From the NCBI RefSeq assembly GCF_947623445.1, contig NC_135243.1:14696501-14760500 (forward strand): a DNA stretch of 64,000 nt, in the 5' to 3' direction. The notes below the pieces were generated by a model. The model made no database searches. It was not told where the DNA came from and saw nothing but the letters and a program-made list of their open reading frames with translations. Positions 1 to 10,400 of this stretch are shown here, in pieces (positions within the stretch are counted from its first letter, which is position 1; each line of letters opens with the position of its first letter). This stretch comes from Clavelina lepadiformis (taxonomy: Eukaryota > Chordata > Ascidiacea > Aplousobranchia > Clavelinidae). A program made the translations under genes and the position numbers.

Positions 1-208
1 CAATCAAATGTCTAGCAACTGTTTGCATTTTTTAATTTCCTATGCAATCGAATTAGAATTGGAAAGACCATTTTCTTTCATTTGAAATCGCCTACGACCA
101 TACCAGGTTGAGTAGACCCGATCTCGTTCGATCTCAGAAGTTAAGCAACCTCGGGCCCTGTTAGTACTTGGATGATTGACCGCCTGGGAATACCGGGTGT
201 TGTAAGCA

Positions 209-212
209 TTTT
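209..212 (+). terminator. Pol III T4 terminator
   Basis: TTTT begins two bases after the 3' end of the gene at 90 (GTAAGCATTTTAT). The same T4 in the same place follows most copies. Eighteen copies have only TTT, and the copy at 3497 has TTCT. Confidence 0.8.
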
Positions 213-243
213 ATTCATGCTGTATATTTCAATAAAATGTCTA

Positions 244-262
244 GCAACTGTTTGCGTTTTTT
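244..262 (+). terminator. Hairpin plus T-run, likely back-up terminator
   Basis: GCAA-CTGT-TTGC can form a 4-bp stem with a 4-nt loop, followed by G and six T (257-262), about 50 nt after the gene end. In most spacers the form is GCAA-CTAT-TTGC with T6 or T7. A read-through Pol III transcript should stop here, since the T-run alone is enough for Pol III. The hairpin may be incidental. Confidence 0.5.
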
Positions 263-270
263 GAATTTCC

Positions 271-290
271 TATGCAATCGAATTCTAATT
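271..290 (+). promoter_or_regulatory. Conserved upstream block at -49 to -30
   Basis: TATGCAATCGAATT and the bases after it sit 49 to 30 bp before the gene start (320 here). Nearly every spacer has the block at that distance (for example 35817 before 35866). It is better kept than the T-runs on both sides. The place is that of upstream elements in some Pol III promoters, but no factor can be named. It could equally be conserved only by homogenisation. Confidence 0.4.
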
Positions 291-319
291 GAAAATGCCC
301 TTTTCTTTTTTTTGAAATC

Positions 320-427
320 GCCTACGACCATACCAGGTTGAGTATACCCGATCTCGGAAGTTAAGCAACCTCGGGCCCTGTTAGTACTTGGATGGGTGAC
401 CGCCTGGGAATACCGGGTGTTGTAAGC
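320..427 (+). pseudogene. 5S copy with 10-nt deletion, class a
   Basis: GATCTCGTTCGATCTCGG is reduced to GATCTCGG, removing ten bases of nt 31-43 between two GATCTCG repeats, and G26 is T (GTATACCC). Helix III keeps its two strands but has a 2-nt loop, so it cannot fold normally. Boxes A, IE and C remain. Same class: 1684, 2819, 5331, 9892, 15131, 17870, 23109, 26077, 31545, 33138, 43624, 45217, 55255, 56848, 58441. Confidence 0.85.
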
Positions 428-538
428 ATTTTAGTCATGCTGTATATTTCAATTCAATTTTTAGCAACTATTTGCTTATTTGAATTTCCCATGCAATCGA
501 ATTAGAATTCATAAAGCCATTTTTATTCTTTTGAAATC

Positions 539-656
539 GCCTACGACCATACCAGGTTGAGTAGACCCGATCTCGTTCGATCTCGGAAGTTAAGCAACCT
601 CGGGCCCGGTTAGTACTTGGATGGGTGACCGCCTGGGAATACCGGGTGCTGTAAGC
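539..656 (+). rRNA. 5S rRNA, near-consensus copy ending GCTGTAAGC
   Basis: Consensus except C in place of T at nt 111, which turns the 8-111 A-T pair of helix I into A.C. GTGCTGTA is the usual form in many animal 5S genes whose helix I 5' strand has G at that place. Followed by a T4 terminator. Confidence 0.9.
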
Positions 657-3600
657 ATTTTAATCATGCTGTATATTTCAATTAAATTTTTAGCAACTAT
701 TTGCTTTTTTGAATTTCCTATGCAATCGATTTAGAATTGAAAAGGCCATTTTCTTTCTTTTGAAATCGCCTACGACCATACCAGGTTGAGCAGACCTTAT
801 CTCGTTTGATCTCGGATGTTAAGTAACCTCGGGCCCTGTTAGTACTTGGATGGTTGACCGCCTGGGAATACCGGGTATTGTAAGCATTTTAGTCATGCTG
901 TATATTTCAATTATTTTTATAGCAACTGTTTGCGTTTTTGTATTTCTTATGCAATCGAATTATAATTGAATATGCCATTTTCTTTCTTTTGAAATTGCCT
1001 ACGACCATACCGGGTTGAATAGACCCGTTCTCGTTCGATCTCGGAAGTTAAGCAACCTCGGGCCCGGTTAGTACTTGGATGGGTGACCGCCTGGGAATAC
1101 CGTGTGTTGTAAGCATTTTAGTCATGCTGTATATTTCAATCAAATTTATAGCAACTATTTGCTTTTTTGAATTTCCTATGCAATCGAATTAGAATTGGAA
1201 AGACCATTTTCTTTCATTTGAAATCGTCTACGTCCATACCAGGTTGAGTAGACCCGATCTCGTTCGATCTCGGTAGTTAAGCAACCTCGGGCCCGGTTAA
1301 TACTTGGATGGGTGACCGCCTGGGAATAACGGTTGTTTTAAGCATTTTAGTCATGCTGTATATTTCAATTAAATTTATAGCAACTATTTGCTTTTTTGAA
1401 TTTCCTATGCAATCGAATTAGAATTGGAAAGATCATTTTCTTTCATTTGAAATCGCCTACGACCATACCAGGTTGAGTAGACCCGATCTCGTTCGATCTC
1501 GGAAGTTAAGCAACCTCGTGCCCTGTTAGTACTTGGATGGTTGACCGCCTGGGAATACCGGGTGTTGTAAGCATTTTAGTCATGCTGTATATTTCAATCA
1601 AATGTCTAGCAACTGTTTGCGTTTTTTAATTTCCTATGCAATCGAATTCTAATTGAAAATGTCCTTTTCTTTTTTTTGAAATCGCCTACGACCATACCAG
1701 GTTGAGTATACCCGATCTCGGAAGTTAAGCAACCTCGGGCCCTGTTAGTACTTGGATGGGTGACCGCCTGGGAATACCGGGTGTTGTAAGCATTTTAGTC
1801 ATGCTTTATATTTCAATTCAATTTTTAGCAACTATTTGCTTTTTTGAATTTCCTATGCAATCGAATTAGAATTCATAAAGCCATTTTTATTCTTTTGAAA
1901 TCGCCTACGACCATACCAGGTTGAGTAAACCCGATCTCGTTCGATCTCGGAAGTTAAGCAACCTCGGGCCCGGTTAGTACTTGGATGGGTGACCGCCTGG
2001 GAATACCGGGTGCTGTAAGCATTTTAATCATGCTGTATATTTCAATTAAATTTTTAGCAACTATTTGCTTTTTTGAATTTCCTATGCAATCGAATTAGAA
2101 TTGGAAAGACCATTTTCTTTCATTTGAAATCGCCTACGACCATACCAGGTTGAGTAGACCCGATCTCGTTCGATCTCGGAAGTTAAGCAACCTCGGGCTC
2201 TGTTAGTACTTGGATGGGTGACCGCCTGGGAATACCGGGTGTTGTAAGCATTTTAGTCATGCTGTATATTTCAATCAAATGTCTAGCAACTGTTTGCGTT
2301 TTTTAATTTCCTATGCAATCGAATTAGAATTGGAAAAACCATTTTCTTTCATTTGCAATCGCCTACGACCATACCAGGTTGAGTAGACCCGATCTCGTTC
2401 GATCTCGGAAGTTAAGCAACCTCGGGCCCTGTTAGTACTTGGATGATTGACCGCCTGGGAATACCGGGTGTTGTAAGCATTTTAATCATGCTGTATATTT
2501 CAATCAAATGTCTAGCAACTGTTTGCATTTTTTAATTTCCTATGCAATCGAATTAGAATTGGAAAGACCATTTTCTTTCATTTGAAATCGCCTACGACCA
2601 TACCAGGTTGAGTAGACCCGATCTCGTTCGATCTCGGAAGTTAAGCAACCTCGGGCCCTGTTAGTACTTGGATGATTGACCGCCTGGGAATACCGTGTGT
2701 TGTAAGCATTTTAATCATGCTGTATATTTCAATCAAATGTCTAGCAACTGTTTGCGTTTTTTAATTTCCTATGCAATCCAATTAGAATTGAAAATGCCCT
2801 TTTCTTTTTTTTGAAATCGCCTACGACCATACCAGGTTGAGTATACCCGATCTCGGAAGTTAAGCAACCTCGGGCCCTGTTAGTACTTGGATGGGTGACC
2901 GCCTGGGAATACCGGGTGTTGTAAGCATTTTAGTCATGCTGTATATTTCAATTCAATTTTTTGGAAACTATTTGCTTTTTTGAATTTCCTATGCAATCGA
3001 ACTTGAATTCATAAAGCCATTTTTATTCTTTTGAAATCGCCTACGACCATACCAGGTTGAGTAGACCTGATCTCGTTCGATCTCGGAAGTTAAGCAACCT
3101 CGGTCCCTGTTAGTACTTGGATGGGTGACCGCCTGGGAATACCGTGTTTTGTAAGAGTTTTAGTCATGCTGTATACTTCAATTATTTTTATAACATCTGT
3201 TTACTTTTTTGAATTTCCTATGCAATCGAATTAGAATTGAAAATGCCATTTTCTTTCATTTGAAATCACCTACGACCATAACAGAATGAGTAGACCCGAT
3301 CTCGTTCGATCTCGGAAGTTAAGCAACCTCGGGCCCGGTTAGTACTTGGATGGGTGACCACCTGAGAATAACGGGTGTTGTAAGCCTTTTAGTCATGCTG
3401 TATATTTCAATTCAATTTTTAGCAACTATTTGCTTTTTTAAATTTCCTATGCAATCGAATTAGAATTGATAAAGCCATTTTCTTTCTTTTGAAATCGCCT
3501 ACGACCATACCAGGTTGAGTAGACCTGATCTCGTTCGATCTCAGAAGTTAAGCAACCTCGGGCCCGGGTAATACTAGGATGGGTGACCGCCTGGGAATAC

Positions 3601-6600
3601 CGGGTGTTGTAAGCATTCTATTCATGCTGTATATTTCAATCAAATTTATAGCAACTATTTGCTTTTTTGAATTTCCTATGCAATCGAATTTGATTTGGAA
3701 AGACCATTTTTCTTCATTTGAAATCGTCTACGACCATACCAGTTTGAGTAGACCCGATCTCGTTCGATCTCGGAAGTTAAGCAACCTCGTGCCCGGTTAG
3801 TACTTGGATGGGTGACCAGCTGGGAATACCAGGTGCTGTAAGCATTTTAGTCATGCTGTATACTTCAATTAAATTTTTAGCAACTATTTGCTTTTTTTGA
3901 ATTTCCTATGCAATCGAATAAGAAGTGAAAATGTCATTTTCTTTCTTTTGAAATTGCCTACGACCATACCGGGTTGAGTAGACCCGATCTCGTTCGATCT
4001 CGGAAGTTAAGCAACCTCGGGCTCGGTTAGTACTTGGATGGGTGACCGCCTGGGAATACCGGGTGTTGTAAGCATTTTAGTCATGCTGTATAATTCAATT
4101 AAATTTATAACATCTGTTTACTTTTTTGAATTTCCTATGCAATCGAATTAGAATTCATAATAACATTTTCTTTCATTTGAAATCGCCTACGACCATACCA
4201 GGTTGAGTAAACCCGATCTCGTTCGATCTCGGAAGTTAAGCAACCTCGTGCCCGGTTAGTACTTGGATGGGTGAATAGCTGGGAATACCAGGTGCTGTAA
4301 GCATTTTAGTCATGCTGTATACTTCAATTAAATTTTTAGCAACTATTTGCTTTTTTTGAATTTCCTATGCAATCGAATTAGAATTGAAAATGCCATTTTC
4401 TTTCTTTTGAAATAGCCTACGACCATACCAGGTTGAGTAGACCTGATCTCGTTCGATTTCGGAAGTTAAGCAACCTCGGGCCCTGTTAGTACTTGGATGG
4501 GTGACCGCCTGGGAATACCTGGTGTTGTAAGCATTTTATTCATGCTGTATATTTCAATCAAACTTATAGCAACTATTTGCTTTTTTGAATTTCCTATGCA
4601 ATCGAATTAGATTTGGAAAGACCATTTTTCTTCATTTGAAATCGTCTACGACCATACCAGTTTGAGTAGACCCGATCTCGTTCGATCTTGGAAGTTAAGC
4701 AACCTCGGGCCCTGTTAGTACTTGGATGGGTGACCGCCTGGGAATACCGGGTGTTGTAAGCATTTTAGTCATGCTGTATATTTCAATTCAATTTTTAGCA
4801 ACTATTTGCTTTTTTGAATTTCCTATGCAATCGAATTAGAATTGATAAAGCCATTTTTATTCTTTTGAAATCGCCTACGACCATACCAGGTTGAGTAAAC
4901 CCGATCTCGTTCGATCTCGGAAGTTAAGCAACCTCGGGCCCGGTTAGTACTTGGATGGGTGACCGCCTGGGAAGAACGGGTGCTGTAAGCATTTTAATCA
5001 TGCTGTATATTTCAATTAAATTTTTAGCAACTATTTGCTTTTTTGAATTTCCTATGCAATCGAATTAGAATTGGAAAGACCATTTTCTTTCATTTGAAAT
5101 CGCCTACGACCATACCAGGTTGAGTAGACCCGATCTCGTTCGATCTCGGAAGTTAAGCAACCTCGGGCCCTGTTAGTACTTGGATGGTTGACCGATTGGG
5201 AATACCGGGTGTTGTAAGCATTTTAGTCATGCTGTATATTTCAATCAAATGTCTAGCAACTGTTTGCGTTTTTTAATTTCCTATGCAATCGAATTCTAAT
5301 CGAAAATGCCCTTTTCTTTTTTTTGAAATCGCCTACGACCATACCAGGTTGAGTATACCCGATCTCGGAAGTTAAGCAACCTCGGGCCCTGTTAGTACTT
5401 GGATAGGTGACCGCTTGGGAATACCGGGTGTTGTAAGCATTTTAGTCATGCTGTATATTTCAATTCAATTTTTAGCAACTATTTGCTTTTTTGAATTTCC
5501 TATGCAATCGAATTAGAATTCATAAAGCCGATTTTATTCTTTTGAAATCGCCTACGACCATACCAGGTTGAGTAGACCCGATCTCGTTCGATCTCGGAAG
5601 TTAAGCAACCTCGGGCCCGGTTAGTACTTGGATGGGTGACCGCCTGGGAATACCGGGTGCTGTAAGAATTTTAATCATGCTGTATATTTCAATTAAAATT
5701 TTAGCAACTATTTGCTTTTTTGAATTTCCTATGCAATCGATTTAGAATTGAAAAGGCCATTTTATTTTATTTGAAATCGCCTACGACCATACCAGGTTGA
5801 GCAGACCTGATCTCGTTCGATCTCGGAAGTTAAGCAACCTCGGGCCCTGTTAGTACTTGGATGGTTGACCGCCTGGGAATACCGGGTGTTGTAAGCATTT
5901 TAGTCATGCTGTATATTTCAATCAATTTTATAGCAACTGTTTGCGTTTTTGTATTTCTTATGCAATCGAATTAGAATTGGAAAGACTATTTTCTTTCATT
6001 TGAAATCGTCTACGACCATACCAGGTTGAGTAGACCCGATCTCGTTCGATCTCGGAAGTTAAGCAACCTCGGGCCCGGTTAATATTTGGATGGGTGACCG
6101 CCTGGGAATAACGGGTGTTGTAAGCATTTTAGTCATGCTGTACATTTCAATCGAATTTATAGCAACTATTTGCTTTTTTGAATTTCCTATGCAATCGAAT
6201 TAGAATTGGAAAGACCATTTTCTTTCATTTGAAATCGTCTACGACCATACCAGGTTGAGTAGACCCGATCTCGTTCGATCTCGGAAGTTAAGCAACCTCG
6301 GGCCCGGTTAATATTTGGATGGGTGACCGCCTGGGAATAACGGGTGTTGTAAGCATTTTAGTCATGCTGTATATTTCAATCAAATTTATAGCAACTATTT
6401 GCTTTTTTGAATTTCCTATGCAATCGAATTAGAATTGGAAATGCCATTTTCTTTCATTTGAAATCGCCTACGACCATACCAGGTTGAGTAGACCCGATCT
6501 CGTTCGATCTCGGAAGTTAAGCAACCTCGGGCCCTGTTAGTACTTGGATGATTGACCGCCTGGGAATACCGGGTGTTGTAAGCATTTTAATCATGCTGTA

Positions 6601-6694
6601 TATTTCAATCAAATGTCTAGCAACTGTTTGCGTTTTTTAATTTCCTATGCAATCCAATTAGAATTGAAAATGCCATTTTCTTTTTTTTGAAATC

Positions 6695-6802
6695 GCCTAC
6701 GACCATACCAGGTTGAGTATACCCGATCACGGAAGTTAAGCAACCTCGGGCCCTGTTAGTACTTGGATGGGTGACCGCCTGGGAATACCGGGTGTTGTAA
6801 GC
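6695..6802 (+). pseudogene. 5S copy with 10-nt deletion, class b (GATCACGG)
   Basis: Same deletion and G26T as class a, plus GATCACGG in place of GATCTCGG. Same class: 11485, 12391, 19463, 20369, 27670, 28576, 40884, 52515, 62314. It is derived from class a by one further change and travels with the higher-order repeat. Confidence 0.85.
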
Positions 6803-7142
6803 ATTTTAGTCATGCTGTATATTTCAATTCAATTTTTAGCAACTATTTGCTTTTTTGAATTTCCTATGCAATCGAATTAGAATTCATAAAGCCATTTTCT
6901 TTCTTTTGAATTCGCCTACCACCATACCAGGTTGAGTAGAACCGATCTCGTTCGATCTCGGAAGTTAAGCAACCTCGTGACCGGTTAGTACTTGGATGGG
7001 TGACCGCCTGGGAATACCGTGTGTTGTAAGCATTTTAGTCATGCTGTACATTTCAATCAAATTTATAGCAACTATTTGCTTTTTTGAATTTCCTATGCAA
7101 TCGAATTAGAATTGGAAAGACCATTTTCTTTCATTTGAAATC

Positions 7143-7260
7143 GTCTACGACCATACCAGGTTGAGTAGACCCGATCTCGTTCGATCTCGGAAGTTAAGCA
7201 ACCTCGGTCCCGGTTAGTACTTGGATGGGTGACCGCCTGGGAATACCGTGGTTTGTAAGC
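7143..7260 (+). rRNA. Recombinant 5S copy at a three-unit deletion
   Basis: The upstream spacer and 5' half (GTCTACG) match the 11933 gene. The 3' half (CTCGGTCCCGG and CCGTGGTTTGTAAGCG) matches the 12610 gene. The three units between those sites in the later block (219+229+229 bp) are absent here, so an unequal exchange inside the gene fits. Confidence 0.8.
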
Positions 7261-7371
7261 GTTTTAGTCATGCTGTATACTTCAATTATTTTTATAACAT
7301 CTGTTTACTTTTTTGAATTTCCTATGCAATCGAATTAGAATTGAAAATGCCATTTTATTTCATTTGAAATC

Positions 7372-7489
7372 ACCTACGACCATAATAGAATGAGTAGACC
7401 CGATCTCGTTCGATCTCGGAAGTTAAGCAACCTCGGGCCCGGTTAGTACTTGGATGGGTGACCACCTGGGAATAACGGGTGTTGTAAGC
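7372..7489 (+). pseudogene. 5S copy lacking helix II (AGAATG class)
   Basis: Begins ACCTACG and has AGAATG at nt 17-22 in place of AGGTTG, so helix II with CAACCT is lost, and G1 no longer pairs with C118. The 3' half has GACCACCTGGGAATAACGGG. Same class: 3268, 12839, 15350, 20817, 29024, 41332, 52963, 62762, one per round of the higher-order repeat. The upstream spacer (TAACATCTGTTTAC) is also peculiar to it. Confidence 0.82.
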
Positions 7490-10400
7490 ATTTTAGTCAT
7501 GCTGTATATTTCAATTCAATTTTTAGCAACTATTTGCTTTTTTAAATTTCCTATGCAATCGAATTAGATATCAAATAGCCATTTTCTTTCTTTTGAAATC
7601 GCCTACGACCATACCAGGTTAAGTAGACCCGATCTCGTTCGATCTCGGAAGTTAAGCAACCTCGTGCCCGGTTAGTACTTGGATGGGTGACCGCCTGGGA
7701 ATACCAGGTGCTGTAAGCATTTTAGTCATGCTGTATACTTCAATTAAATTTTTAGCAACTATTTGCTTTTTTGAATTTCCTATGCAATCGAATTAGAATT
7801 GAAAATGCCATTTTCTTTCTTTTGAAATCGCCTACGACCATACCAGGTTAAGTAGACCTGATCTCGGTCGATCTCGGAAGTTAAGCAACCTCGGGCCCGG
7901 TTAGTACTTGGATGGGTGACCGCCTGAGAATACCGGGTGTTGTAAGCATTTTATTCATGCTGTATATTTCAATCAAATTTATAGCAACTATTTGCTTTTT
8001 TGAATTTCCTATGCAATCGAATTTGATTTGGAAAGACCATTTTTCTTCATTTGAAATCGTCTACGACCATACCAGTTTGAGTAGACCTGATCTCGTTCGA
8101 TCTTGGAAGTTAAGCAACCTCGGGCCCTGTTAGTACTTGGATGGGTGACCGCCTGGGAATACCGGGTGTTGTAAGCATTTTAGTCATGCTGTATATTTCA
8201 ATTCAATTTTTAGCAACTATTTGCTTTTTTGAATTTCCTATGCAATCGAATTTGAATTCATAAAGCCATTTTCTTTCATTTGAAATCGCCTACGACCATA
8301 CCAGGTTGAGTAGACCCGATCTCGTTCGATCTCGGAAGTTAAGCAACCTCGGGCCCGGTTAGTAGTTGGATGGGTGACTGCCTGGGAATCCCGGTTGTTG
8401 TAAGCATTTTAGTCATGCTGTATATTTCAATTATTTTTATAGCAACTGTTTGCGTTTTTGTATTTCTTATGCAATCGAATTAGAATTGAAAATGTCATTT
8501 TCTTTCTTTTGAAATTGCCTACGACCATACCGGGTTGAGTAGACCCGATCTCGTTCGATCTCGGAAGTTAAGCAACCTCGGGCCCGGTTAGTACTTGGAT
8601 GGGTGACCGCCTGGGAATACCGGGTGTTGTAAGCATTTTAGTCATGCTGTATAATTCAATTAAATTTATAACATCTGTTTACTTTTTTGAATTTCCTATG
8701 CAATCGAATTTGAATTCATAATAACATTTTCTTTCTGTTGAAATCGCCTACGACCATACCAGGTTGAGTAAACCCGATCTCGTTCGATCTCGGAAGTTAA
8801 GCAACCTCGTGCCCGGTTAGTACTTGGATGGGTGACCAGCTGGGAATACCAGGTGCTTTAAGCATTTTAGTCATGCTGTATACTTCAATTAAATTTTTAG
8901 CAACTATTTGCTTTTTTTGAATTTCCTATGCAATCGAATTAGAATTGAAAATGCCATTTTCTTTCTTTTGAAATCGCCTACGACCATACCAGGTTGAGTA
9001 GACCTGATCTCGTTCGATCTCGGAAGTTAAGCAACCTCGGGCCCGGTTAGTACTTGGATGGGTGACCGCCTGGGAATACCGGGTGTTGTAAGCATTTTAT
9101 TCATGCTGTATATTTCAATCAAATTTATAGCAACTATTTGCTTTTTTGAATTTCCTATGCAATCGAATTAGATTTGGAAAGACCATTTTTCTTCATTTGA
9201 AATCGTCTACGACCATACCAGTTTGATTAGACCCGATCTCGTTCGATCTTGGAAGTTAAGCAACCTCGGGCCCTGTTAGTACTTGGATGGGTGACCGCCT
9301 GGGAATACCGGGTGTTGTAAGCATTTTAGTCATGCTGTATATTTCAATTCAATTTTTAGCAACTATTTGCTTTTTTGAATTTCCTATGCAATCGAATTAG
9401 AATTCATAAAGCCATTTTTATTCTTTTGAAATCGCCTACGACCATACCAGGTTGAGTAAACCCGATCTCGTTCGATCTCGGAAGTTAAGCAACCTCGGGC
9501 CCGGTTAGTACTTGGATGGGTGACCGCCTGGGAAGAACGGGTGCTGTAAGCATTTTAATCATGCTGTATATTTCAATTAAATTTTTAGCAACTATTTGCT
9601 TTTTTGAATTTCCTATGCAATCGAATTAGAATTGGAAAGACCATTTTCTTTCATTTGAAATCGCCTACGACCATACCAGGTTGAGTAGACCCGATCTCGT
9701 TCGATCTCGGAAGTTAAGCAACCTCGGGCCCTGTTAGTACTTGGATGGTTGACCGATTGGGAATACCGGGTGTTGTAAGCATTTTAGTCATGCTGTATAT
9801 TTCAATCAAATGTCTAGCCACTGTTTGCGTTTTTTAATTTCCTATGCAATCGAATTCTAATTGAAAATGCCCTTTTCTTTTTTTTGAAATCGCCTACGAC
9901 CATACCAGGTTGAGTATACCCGATCTCGGAAGTTAAGCAACCTCGGGCCCTGTTAGTACTTGGATAGGTGACCGCTTGGGAATACCGGGTGTTGTAAGCA
10001 TTTTAGTCATGCTGTATATTTCAATTCAATTTTTAGCAACTATTTGCTTTTTTGAATTTCCTATGCAATCGAATTAGAATTCATAAAGCCGATTTTATTC
10101 TTTTGAAATCGCCTACGACCATACCAGGTTGAGTAGACCCGATCTCGTTCGATCTCGGAAGTTAAGCAACCTCGGGCCCGGTTAGTACTTGGATGGGTGA
10201 CCGCCTGGGAATACCGGGTGCTGTAAGAATTTTAATCATGCTGTATATTTCAATTAAAATTTTAGCAACTATTTGCTTTTTTGAATTTCCTATGCAATCG
10301 ATTTAGAATTGAAAAGGCCATTTTATTTCTTTTGAAATCGCCTACGACCATACCAGGTTGAGCAGACCTGATCTCCTTCGATCTCGGAAGTTAAGCAACC

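Larger units (their letters stand above)
90..3156 (+). rRNA. 5S rRNA gene cluster 1 (14 copies, least ordered part)
   Basis: Gene starts: 90, 320d, 539, 768, 997, 1226, 1455, 1684d, 1903, 2132, 2361, 2590, 2819d, 3039 (d = copy with the 10-nt deletion). Each begins GCCTACGACC or GTCTACG and ends GTTGTAAGC or GCTGTAAGC. This stretch carries many private changes (for example CGTCCATACC at 1226 and CAGACCTTAT at 768) and does not line up as a block with the later higher-order repeats, although short runs do: 320-768 resembles 5331-5779. It may be an older or edge-ward part of the array. Confidence 0.93.
3268..7260 (+). rRNA. 5S rRNA gene cluster 2 (18 copies, older relative of the higher-order repeat)
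   Basis: Gene starts: 3268, 3497, 3726, 3956, 4185, 4415, 4644, 4873, 5102, 5331d, 5550, 5779, 6008, 6237, 6466, 6695d, 6914, 7143. The order of variants matches the next cluster with offsets that grow by one unit at a time (4104, then 4333, 4561, 4790 bp), so cluster 3 has extra units inserted at several points or this one has lost them. The copy at 3268 opens the block with the helix II-less class. The copy at 3497 has a broken terminator (ATTCTA). The copy at 7143 is a recombinant, described separately. Confidence 0.93.
3268..7371 (+). repeat. Higher-order repeat, older 18-gene relative (4104 bp)
   Basis: Runs from one helix II-less 5S copy (3268) to the next (7372). Variant order follows 7372-12838 with units missing at four or more points. 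It is more diverged from the later blocks than they are from each other. Confidence 0.8.

Noticed and set aside
213-225. GCAT...ATGC inverted repeat over the terminator (GCATTTTAGTCATGC) as a regulatory hairpin
   Set aside because: The stem is only 4 bp with a 7-nt loop, and it overlaps the end of the gene. It is likely chance, and a Pol III T4 needs no hairpin.
208-319. A spliced-leader or snRNA gene in the spacer, as in some nematode and protist 5S arrays
   Set aside because: The spacer is only about 111 bp, AT-rich, and has no splice-donor or Sm-like pattern that I can support.
3579-3800. Recurring 73-codon open frames starting at ATGGGTGACCGCC (20 places, for example 3579, 7912, 34126, 57836)
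   Set aside because: Each starts inside box C of one 5S gene, crosses the spacer and stops at the TAG of GGTTAGTAC in the next 5S gene. It is a by-product of the 229-bp repeat. Copies differ by rRNA and spacer changes with no sign of codon-level constraint, and no Pol II signals are seen.
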